The position numbers and the translations under genes were made by a program. A DNA stretch of 19,123 nt from JANNMJ01 sp031397815 (GTDB lineage Bacteria > Bacteroidota > Bacteroidia > Cytophagales > Hymenobacteraceae), in contig JANNMJ010000192.1 of assembly GCA_031397815.1 (NCBI GenBank), positions 1-19,123 of the forward strand, in the 5' to 3' direction. Positions 1-5,567 of the stretch are shown here, one piece after another (within the stretch, counting starts at the first letter, position 1; each line of letters starts with the position of its first letter). Under the pieces are notes generated by a model. The model searched no databases, was not told the DNA's origin, and saw only the letters and a program-made list of their open reading frames with translations.

Positions 1-57
1 AACGTGGCCTGGGTGGCGGCGGAGCCGGGCAGCGCCCCGCCTTTGCCGTCCGCTTGA
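1..57 (+). CDS. C-terminal end of an unidentified upstream gene (partial)
   Basis: Frame 1 is open from the first base of the window to a TGA at 55-57 and reads NVAWVAAEPGSAPPLPSA. Third codon positions are almost all G or C, as in the confirmed genes here, so this may be the tail of a coding sequence that begins outside the window. Eighteen residues are too few to identify it. In related genomes the neighbour upstream of ccmB is sometimes the ATPase subunit ccmA, but nothing visible confirms that here. Confidence 0.3.
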   Translation, partial: NVAWVAAEPGSAPPLPSA

Positions 58-245
58 TGACAGATGACGCAAAAGGTGCCGTAGATCCGGCGGCCGTTGA
101 CGACACCCCTACCACCATGGACGGGGTTAATGCGCCTTCCGCGTGTGCGGGCCAGAGTCCCGCGAATAGCCCGCACGGGGCAGAGCCCGCGCGATTCGGA
201 CGCCCCCCGCCCCCCAACCCTACCCTACCTTTGTTGCACGAATGA
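57..245 (+). CDS. Doubtful small ORF, 62 aa, between upstream stop and ccmB
   Basis: An ATG at 57 overlaps the preceding TGA (55-57), and the frame ends in a TGA at 243-245 that overlaps the ccmB start at 242. Such stop-start overlaps at both ends are typical of translationally coupled genes. The predicted protein starts MTDDAKGAVDPAAVDD, has no hydrophobic segment and ends in a proline-rich low-complexity stretch (GRPPPPNP). A promoter-like box lies inside its 3' end. No family is recognised. It could equally be an untranslated leader that happens to be open because the region is GC-rich. Confidence 0.18.
   Translation: MTDDAKGAVDPAAVDDTPTTMDGVNAPSACAGQSPANSPHGAEPARFGRPPPPNPTLPLLHE
226..233 (+). 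promoter_or_regulatory. Possible Bacteroidota -7 promoter box before ccmB
   Basis: TACCTTTG matches the TAnnTTTG consensus of the Bacteroidota -7 element. It lies 8 nt before the first possible ccmB ATG, so a transcript starting about 7 nt downstream would be nearly leaderless. No clear TTTG-type -33 partner is seen at 19-21 nt upstream, which lowers the confidence. Confidence 0.4.
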
Positions 246-910
246 TGTGGCATGAAGTTCGGTGGTTGGTGCGGCGCGAGGCCGTGCAGGAGTGGCGTCA
301 GCGCGCTGCCTTCAATGGGCTGTTGCTGTACGTCACCGGCACGGTGTACATCTGTTATCTGAGCATCGGGACGCGCGGCGGCACCGTGCCCGTGCCGCTC
401 TGGAACGCCCTTTTTTGGATTGTGATGCTCTTCGCCGCCCTCAATGCCGCGCAGAAAAGCTTCGGGCAGGAAACGCGTGGGCGGCTCCTGTACCTGCACA
501 CGCTGGTGCGGCCCGAGGCGCTCATCATCGCCAAGATGCTGTACAATGCTGTACTGCTGCTTGGGTTGGCGTTGCTCTGTTTCGGGCTGTACGCGGTTGT
601 GCTCGGGAACCCCGTGCAGGATGCGGGCCTGTTTCTGCTGACGCTGGTGCTCGGCAGTACGGGTTTCGCGGCGACACTGACGCTGATGTCGGGCATTGCC
701 GCACGGGCGGCGAATTCGAGTACGCTCCTCGCCGTTCTGGCCTTCCCGACGATGCTGCCGCTGCTGCTCCTTCTCCTCCGGCTCTCCAAAAACGCCCTCG
801 ACGGCCTCGACCGCAGCGTCAGCCTTGGCCCGCTGCTGAGTATCGTGGCCGTGAATCTGATTGTCACCACTCTTGCCGTGGTGCTGTTTCCTTATCTGTG
901 GAAGAGTTAG
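242..910 (+). CDS. ccmB: Heme exporter protein CcmB
   Basis: CcmB is the membrane permease half of the CcmAB ABC complex, which together with CcmC releases heme-loaded CcmE in cytochrome c maturation. The 222-residue product has the normal family length. It has a basic N-terminus (residues about 3-22, VRWLVRREAVQEWRQR) followed by about six hydrophobic segments, including long Leu-rich helices near 120-160 and 165-182 and a final one near 197-217. The conserved early EWRQ...LLLYV pattern and the central FxxxEtRGrLlyLhtLvrP pattern fit CcmB. Two start codons are adjacent (242 and 245) and cannot be separated from sequence. ccmC begins 13 nt after the stop, so the two genes are probably cotranscribed. 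The partner ATPase ccmA is not in the window. Confidence 0.9.
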   Translation: MMWHEVRWLVRREAVQEWRQRAAFNGLLLYVTGTVYICYLSIGTRGGTVPVPLWNALFWIVMLFAALNAAQKSFGQETRGRLLYLHTLVRPEALIIAKMLYNAVLLLGLALLCFGLYAVVLGNPVQDAGLFLLTLVLGSTGFAATLTLMSGIAARAANSSTLLAVLAFPTMLPLLLLLLRLSKNALDGLDRSVSLGPLLSIVAVNLIVTTLAVVLFPYLWKS

Positions 911-923
911 CTAAAATCAGCCA

Positions 924-1619
924 ATGAAGTGGTGGAAATATCTGGCCTGCGCGCTGCTGCTGTACGTGGCGGTGGCGGGCCTATACCTGCCGGTGCCGCG
1001 CCGCGACATCGTCAACGAGACGATTCGGAACCTGTATTTCCACGTTCCGATGTGGTTCGCGATGACCGTCGTCCTCGGGTTCTCCGTGGGGTCGGCGTTC
1101 CGGTATTTGCGCTCTGGCGAGCTGCGCCACGATATCTGGTCGCACGAGGCCGCCAAGACGGGCTCCGTCCTCGGCGTGCTGGGGTTGCTGACCGGCAGCC
1201 TTTGGGCGCGCTACACGTGGGGGACGTGGTGGACGGACGACGTCCGGCTCAACGGCGCCGCTATTGCGCTGCTGATTTATGGCGCCTACTTCGTGCTACG
1301 CGCCTCGCTGCCTGAACCCACGCAGCGCGCCCGTATCAGCGCCATTTACAACGTGTTCGCGTTCGCGGCGGCCGTGCCGCTGCTCTTCATCATGCCGCGC
1401 ATCAAGGATACGCTGCACCCCGGCGCGGGCGGCAACCCCGGCTTCAATACCTACGACCTCGACCACACGATGCGGCTCGTGTTTTACCCGGCCGTCATCG
1501 GCTGGATTCTCGTCGGTGCGTGGGTTACGCAGCTCGGCGCCCGCATTACGCTCCTCAATCAAACCCTCGATGACCAAGAAGATGCTGCCCCAGATGCGCC
1601 GCCGAGTACTGCCGTTTAG
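924..1619 (+). CDS. ccmC: Heme-handling protein CcmC (CcsA/CcmC family)
   Basis: CcmC binds heme at the periplasmic face of the inner membrane and loads it onto CcmE. The 231-residue protein shows six membrane segments and the tryptophan-rich loop WGTWWTDD (residues about 99-106), the family's WWD-type heme contact site. Candidate axial histidines flank it: His40 in YFHVPMWF and His165 in TLHPG. The C-terminal pattern GNPGFNTYDLDHTMR...FYPAVIGW matches the Bacteroidota form. The usual WGTWWxWDxR is WGTWWTDDVR here, so one Trp of the classical motif is replaced. The gene sits 13 nt after ccmB and its last codons overlap ccmD in another frame, which indicates tight coupling. The acidic, Pro/Ala-rich C-terminus (about 216-231) is encoded in that overlap. 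Confidence 0.93.
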   Translation: MKWWKYLACALLLYVAVAGLYLPVPRRDIVNETIRNLYFHVPMWFAMTVVLGFSVGSAFRYLRSGELRHDIWSHEAAKTGSVLGVLGLLTGSLWARYTWGTWWTDDVRLNGAAIALLIYGAYFVLRASLPEPTQRARISAIYNVFAFAAAVPLLFIMPRIKDTLHPGAGGNPGFNTYDLDHTMRLVFYPAVIGWILVGAWVTQLGARITLLNQTLDDQEDAAPDAPPSTAV

Positions 1620-1854
1620 CTTTCTATTGATTCCGGTGCTGACGCTGTTGGCGCTGCTGGTCGGCGGCGCGGCCTACGCGCAGGGCACCGCGCAGCCACC
1701 CGTAGAAATGGCCGACACGCTGCGTGCCGACGGCAAAATCTGGGTCGTGGTGGGCGTGATGACCATCGTCACGCTCGGCGTGCTGACGTACCTTGTCCGG
1801 CTCGACGGTAAGGTGGGCAAGCTCGAAAAGCGCGTGCGCGAAGGCGGGCGTTAG
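1570..1854 (+). CDS. ccmD: CcmD family protein
   Basis: This small membrane protein helps assemble or stabilise the CcmABC complex around CcmE. With the start at 1570 it has 94 residues. A basic, hydrophobic leader (MRRRVLPFSFLLIPVLTLL onward to GGAAYAQG) looks like a signal peptide. It is followed by a short linker containing VEMADTLRADGKIWVV, one membrane helix, and a basic coiled tail (LDGKVGKLEKRVREG). The pattern of MAD-L-x-GKI, one helix and LEKR is typical of Bacteroidota CcmD-like proteins. Three in-frame ATGs (1570, 1582, 1594) are possible; the last leaves the cleanest signal peptide. All overlap ccmC (by 50, 38 or 26 nt), so translation is probably coupled. No Shine-Dalgarno sequence decides the start. 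Confidence 0.8.
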   Translation: MTKKMLPQMRRRVLPFSFLLIPVLTLLALLVGGAAYAQGTAQPPVEMADTLRADGKIWVVVGVMTIVTLGVLTYLVRLDGKVGKLEKRVREGGR

Positions 1855-1951
1855 GCGGTCAGTAGCTAGCCATTAGGCGAGCATTAGGCCACCTTCGATA
1901 GCGGTTTCGGACCCATTCGTTCCGACCTTTGCCCCCGCAACCGCTTCCCAA

Positions 1952-1983
1952 CCGGCGACTATTCTGTCGGCCGGATAGTTTTT
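1952..1983 (+). terminator. Possible hairpin terminator or attenuator between ccmD and ccmE
   Basis: In the 155-nt gap between ccmD and ccmE, CCGGCGAC (1952-1959) can pair with GTCGGCCGG (1966-1974) with one bulged G and a 6-nt loop, followed by ATAGTTTTT. That is the shape of a weak intrinsic terminator. The same gap holds GACCTTTG (1924-1931), one mismatch from a Bacteroidota -7 box, and an imperfect CATTAGGC duplication (1871-1890). ccmE may therefore have its own promoter or be partly separated from ccmBCD. Confidence 0.35.
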
Positions 1984-2009
1984 GCATCGAATCCGGTTTC
2001 AGGCTCGAT

Positions 2010-2435
2010 ATGAAGAAAATTCACCTTTTCGCCATTGGCATCATCGCCGTCGCCATCTTCATTTTGATGAGCACGGCGAGCGACGCGAGTACCTACGTCT
2101 CGTTCCGCGAAGCCCGCGAGCGCGCCCAGGACGGCAACGCCACGAAAGTCCACATCGTCGGGCGCCTGCCGAAAGACGCGCAGGGCAACCTCACGGGCCT
2201 CCTCTACGACCCCGTCATCGACCCAAACCACTTCGAGTTCACCCTCATCGACACGCTCAAAGAAGCGCAGCGCGTGGTGTACTACAACCCCAAGCCGCAG
2301 GATTTCGACCGTTCCGACCAAATCGTCATCACCGGCTCGATGCGCGGTGAAACCTTCGTCGCCGACCAGATTCTGCTCAAGTGCCCAAGCAAGTACACGG
2401 AGACCGAGCTGAAAGCCGAGACGGCGGCGCGGTAG
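2010..2435 (+). CDS. ccmE: Cytochrome c maturation heme chaperone CcmE, CxxxY type
   Basis: CcmE carries heme, covalently bound, across the periplasm from CcmC to the CcmF ligase. The 141-residue product starts MKKIHLFAIG, has one N-terminal membrane anchor (residues about 4-21), then an OB-fold beta-barrel domain (about 28-122) containing VHIVGRL and the final strand ETFVADQILLKCPSKY. In E. coli the heme-binding motif is HxxxY; here the position is Cys125-Pro-Ser-Lys-Tyr129, the CxxxY variant known from some other CcmE groups. The ATG at 2010 is chosen because it opens directly on the anchor; the frame is also open further upstream, but that stretch lacks membrane-anchor character. The stop lies only 13 nt before the ATPase gene. 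Confidence 0.92.
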   Translation: MKKIHLFAIGIIAVAIFILMSTASDASTYVSFREARERAQDGNATKVHIVGRLPKDAQGNLTGLLYDPVIDPNHFEFTLIDTLKEAQRVVYYNPKPQDFDRSDQIVITGSMRGETFVADQILLKCPSKYTETELKAETAAR

Positions 2436-2448
2436 TTTTTCCTTCGTT

Positions 2449-3708
2449 ATGCCCGACGCCACTTCCCCGCTTGCCACGCCACCGCGCATCACCTATCTCC
2501 GCATCCGCAACTACCGGGCACTGCGCGATGTGGAGTTCCGCGACCTGACGCCCTTGACGGTACTCATCGGCGCGAACGGCAGCGGGAAATCGACGGTGCT
2601 GGATGCGCTGGCGTTTTTGGAAGAATGCGCCCGTGGCCGTTTGCAGGAAGCTTGGCGAACCCGAAACGGGCTTTCAGGTATTAAGCCGGAAGGCGGAAGC
2701 GACAAGATCGCCTTCGAATGCCAGATTGCCTTTGCCGAAGGCCGCGCTACCTATAAGCTGGCGCTCGGGGAGTCGGATACGGAGGCAATCGTCAGAAGTG
2801 AGCGAATACTCGATGCTGATGACCCCAACAGCACCCGCGACGACGTGGTGGGCTTGGTCGGGGTGGTACCGTCGGCGGAGGAAGGAAAAAACTTGGCTAT
2901 CTCTCAATCGGGGGATTGGTTTTCAAAGCGAGTCGAAAAAACGGTTGCTCGCATTCATCAAGGTCTTATTTCGAATGACGATCTATGGCTCTCCTTTCCC
3001 TATCAACTAGGTAGATCTCAGGGCGACGATTCGCCTCATCCGGAAGCGATTAGCAGTTTTTTCAAGTCGGGCCAGTCAGTACATTTTACCGACTCACATG
3101 CTTCTGGCTCCCGCTCTACAGCTCCCGCTAAGCGCCTTTCCCTAACTGGCGACAATCTCGCCAACGTCCTCTTCTATTTAAAGAAAACTCACCCCGCGCT
3201 GCTCGAAGAATTACTTCAGGAGCTGCGCCACCGCGTCCCGCGTCTGGAGAGTATCACGGTCGAAGAAACGATTGACAAGCGGCTCGTCCTTCGCCTAAAA
3301 GACCAAGCTTTCGCCGAGCCGATTCCCGCTCGTTTTGCCTCTGACGGCACCTTGCGGCTACTCGCTTATCTCGTGCTACTCAACGAACCGGAACCTGCCG
3401 GGCTGCTGGGCGTGGAAGAGCCGGAAGCCGAGATTCATCCATCTCTGCACGGGCGGCTGGCCGAAGATTTTATTCGGGCTTCGGCCCGGACCCAGCTTTT
3501 TGTTACTACGCATTCGCCGCAATTTCTTGATGCATTAGAGCCTGAGGAAGTTTGGGTGCTCGACCGTACGCCGGATGGGTACACTCGTGCAACACGCGCA
3601 GCGGATATCTACAACGTGAAGCAGCGCATCGATAATGGTAGCTCGCTGGGGGCGCTTTGGCTGGAGGGCCGCCTGAATCCGGATATTCCGCAACCTCCAA
3701 ACAGATAG
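2449..3708 (+). CDS. AAA_21/OLD-like ATPase, probable defence-type module
   Basis: This 419-residue protein is an ABC/SMC-fold ATPase of the AAA_21 or OLD-like type. The N-terminal strand pair ITYLRIRNYRALRDVEF (about 14-30) is the family opening. Walker A is GANGSGKS (41-48). The signature-like helix is ASDGTLRLLA (297-306). Walker B is LLGVEEPEAEIHP (319-331), with the paired acidic residues, and the switch histidine is in TTHSPQF (353-359). Between about 85 and 290 lies an insert with little recognisable similarity. No Toprim nuclease is fused at the C-terminus, unlike full OLD or GajA proteins; instead a separate Toprim-like gene follows 9 nt later. Much of 2780-3200 looks richer in A/T than the flanking ccm genes, consistent with insertion. 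A defence role is inferred from the gene pair; the ATPase fold is certain. Confidence 0.88.
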   Translation: MPDATSPLATPPRITYLRIRNYRALRDVEFRDLTPLTVLIGANGSGKSTVLDALAFLEECARGRLQEAWRTRNGLSGIKPEGGSDKIAFECQIAFAEGRATYKLALGESDTEAIVRSERILDADDPNSTRDDVVGLVGVVPSAEEGKNLAISQSGDWFSKRVEKTVARIHQGLISNDDLWLSFPYQLGRSQGDDSPHPEAISSFFKSGQSVHFTDSHASGSRSTAPAKRLSLTGDNLANVLFYLKKTHPALLEELLQELRHRVPRLESITVEETIDKRLVLRLKDQAFAEPIPARFASDGTLRLLAYLVLLNEPEPAGLLGVEEPEAEIHPSLHGRLAEDFIRASARTQLFVTTHSPQFLDALEPEEVWVLDRTPDGYTRATRAADIYNVKQRIDNGSSLGALWLEGRLNPDIPQPPNR

Positions 3709-3717
3709 TCGCGCCCG

Positions 3718-4335
3718 ATGCACGTAGAGTTCTGGCTCGAAGAAGAATCGACCAAACTGGCCCTCGAACTGCTGCTACCTCGCCTATTCGACGGAGAGAC
3801 CAACACGTTCGATTCAATCAGTTTTGGCAATCGCGAGCAGCTGCTCGAAAAGCTACCCTCTTTATTGCGCGATGCTGGCGCGCGAATGCGCGGATGGCCC
3901 GCATTACGAATTGTCGTGCTGCTTGACCGCGACCAGAAAGACTGTCGCGCCGAAAAACGCCACCTTGAAGCCCTAGCTCACGCGGTAGGGCTGCCAACCA
4001 AAACGGCACCTGACGCCAATGGCCGCTTTCTAGTCGTCAATCGGCTGGCTTGCGAGGAGTTGGAAGCTTGGTATTTCGGTGACCGCGACGCCATTGCCCA
4101 AGTTTATCCGCGCGTCCGGGCGCAGCACTACGAGGGAATTGCGCACGACCCGGATGAGATATCGGGTGGTACTTGGGAAGCGTTTCAGCGCTTACTGGCG
4201 CGGGCGGGCTACGGTGATAGGCGTTTGAAACGTGAATGGGCGTCATTAATCGCTCCGCACCTCGACCCCACGCGTAACCAATCGGCAAGCTTCCAATGCT
4301 TCTGGCAGGGCGTGCAGCAATTACTTCAAGGCTAA
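3718..4335 (+). CDS. DUF4276 family protein, Toprim-like
   Basis: The 205-residue product matches the DUF4276 pattern. An early strand is followed by an acidic cluster (FWLEEESTKLALELLLP, Glu8-Glu10), then a hydrophobic strand ending in a DxD (IVVLLDRDQKDC, Asp70 and Asp72, with Asp75). Next come LVVNRLACEELEAWYFGD (about 105-122) and a C-terminal helical region with the small motif GGTWEAFQ. The arrangement of an early Glu then DxD is that of Toprim metal-binding sites, so a nuclease-like activity is plausible but not shown. Members of this family are commonly encoded next to AAA_21-type ATPases, as here with a 9-nt gap. The logic resembles PARIS (AriA ATPase plus AriB Toprim-type effector). 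The family assignment is fairly secure; function is inferred. Confidence 0.82.
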   Translation: MHVEFWLEEESTKLALELLLPRLFDGETNTFDSISFGNREQLLEKLPSLLRDAGARMRGWPALRIVVLLDRDQKDCRAEKRHLEALAHAVGLPTKTAPDANGRFLVVNRLACEELEAWYFGDRDAIAQVYPRVRAQHYEGIAHDPDEISGGTWEAFQRLLARAGYGDRRLKREWASLIAPHLDPTRNQSASFQCFWQGVQQLLQG

Positions 4336-4374
4336 CCCGTTCGTTTCCACCCCATTTTCGATTTTTTCACCTTG

Positions 4375-5439
4375 ATGCGCCGGACCCTTCTGCTCTTGCT
4401 GACCGGCTTCGGTGCTCACGCCCAAACGCCCGAACCCGTTCCGAACGACGACCTCGACGCCCGCCTCGCCCTCACCCTCGGCGAGCCGGTGCACTCGCGG
4501 ACCGACGGCTGCACGGTGCAATGGGCGTGCGTGGATGAAAAGTTGACCGGGAAGTGCATCGATTACCACAACGACCAGTGGTTCTCGTTCCGGCCCGCGC
4601 GCGCCGGGCGCTATTACCTCAACATCGGCGGGCAGCAGTGCCGCGATGTGCGCGGGGTGCAGCTGGTGGCGCTCACGGCGGGTGAGCCGTGCAAGCCGAG
4701 CACGTACACCATTCTGAGCTGCACGTCCTTGGGCACGCAGGACGACATTTTCGTGCCCCTCGACGCGCCCACCGCCGGGCAGGAAGTGCTGCTCTGCGTC
4801 GATGGCTACCTACAGGATTTTTGCCGCTTCCGCCTCACCGTCGATACCGTGGCGCGGGGCGTGCCGGTGGTGGCGCCACCGGCGTTCACGGCGCAAACCG
4901 CCGTCGGCTCCGCGCAAGTGGAGCTGCGCTGGGCGCTGCCCGATTCACTGACTGGCGCCACGGCCTTCGTGGTGCGGCGGCGTGAAGCGGCCCAGCACCG
5001 CGCCACTGAGGCGGCTTATGTGCCCGTCGAGCGCAACTCGGCGGGGGGGCTGCAACGCCAGTATACGCTCACCGATACGCTACCGGGGCCGGGCCAATAT
5101 GTGTACCAGATCGTGACTGAGGGCACGGCGGCGCCTGCGCTGGTCTGGCAGCAGGCGGTGAGTTTTTCGCGACTGGCGGCACGGGCCAGTGGCTCCCGGC
5201 TGGCTTTGCCGCTCGACCGGTTTCGGCCCGGCGCGGCGCTCACGCTCATCGTAACGGATGCGCTCACGGGGCGCGTGGTGCGGCGGGCACAGCTCACGCG
5301 GCCTAAATCCGGACCTAGTCCGGCGCTTTCCACCGCCGAGCTGGTGCGGCAAGGGCTTCAGCGCATCCGCGTGAGCATTACGGATGGCGGTAACGGCCGC
5401 AATGCGGCCACGGTGGAAGAGTTCGAGGCGACCCTATAG
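4375..5439 (+). CDS. Secreted cysteine-rich beta-sandwich protein of unknown function
   Basis: This gene encodes 354 residues with a clear signal peptide (MRRTLLLLLTGFGAHAQ, cleavage likely after AQ17). The mature N-terminal part (about 23-158) looks like the PPC-type beta-sandwich. It opens with VPNDD, contains DQWFSFRPARAGRYYLNI, and holds eight cysteines (46, 52, 61, 89, 106, 116, 141, 150) that could form disulfides. Residues about 168-265 resemble a fibronectin III-like sandwich. The last 80 residues contain LTLIVTDALTGRVVRRAQL and LQRIRVSITDG, which resemble the core strands of a T9SS sorting tail but lack the usual YPNP opening. The ATG at 4375 is preferred to the TTG at 4372. It lies 39 nt after the DUF4276 gene and 128 nt before ccmF. 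No functional link to cytochrome maturation is visible. Confidence 0.72.
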   Translation: MRRTLLLLLTGFGAHAQTPEPVPNDDLDARLALTLGEPVHSRTDGCTVQWACVDEKLTGKCIDYHNDQWFSFRPARAGRYYLNIGGQQCRDVRGVQLVALTAGEPCKPSTYTILSCTSLGTQDDIFVPLDAPTAGQEVLLCVDGYLQDFCRFRLTVDTVARGVPVVAPPAFTAQTAVGSAQVELRWALPDSLTGATAFVVRRREAAQHRATEAAYVPVERNSAGGLQRQYTLTDTLPGPGQYVYQIVTEGTAAPALVWQQAVSFSRLAARASGSRLALPLDRFRPGAALTLIVTDALTGRVVRRAQLTRPKSGPSPALSTAELVRQGLQRIRVSITDGGNGRNAATVEEFEATL

Positions 5440-5482
5440 GCGCTAGGAAATAACCGGACGCCCGCGCCCGCAGTTTCGTGCC

Positions 5483-5490
5483 GAACTTTG
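5483..5490 (+). promoter_or_regulatory. Possible -7 promoter box before ccmF
   Basis: GAACTTTG differs from TAnnTTTG only at the first base and lies 78 nt before the ccmF ATG. TTTCG at 5474-5478 is too close to serve as the usual -33 element. A separate ccmF promoter would make sense because three unrelated genes separate ccmF from ccmE, but the match is imperfect. Confidence 0.25.
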
Positions 5491-5522
5491 TAGCCCGGTC
5501 GGGACTTCTTTCCGGCTGACTT

Positions 5523-5545
5523 GTTTGACGTGTTCCACGTCAAGC
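5523..5545 (+). promoter_or_regulatory. Inverted repeat in the ccmF leader
   Basis: TTGACGTG (5525-5532) and CACGTCAA (5536-5543) form a perfect 8-bp inverted repeat around TTC, extendable to 10 bp with one G-U pair. It ends 22 nt before the ccmF ATG. There is no T-run after it, so it is not an ordinary terminator. It could be an operator for a dimeric regulator or an RNA hairpin near the start of translation; the sequence does not decide between these. Confidence 0.35.
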
Positions 5546-5567
5546 CTCATCAACCGTGTTGCTGCCA

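Noticed and set aside
1929..2009. N-terminal extension of CcmE
   Set aside because: The extra 27 residues lack membrane-anchor character and cover the predicted hairpin; the ATG at 2010 begins immediately before the membrane anchor.
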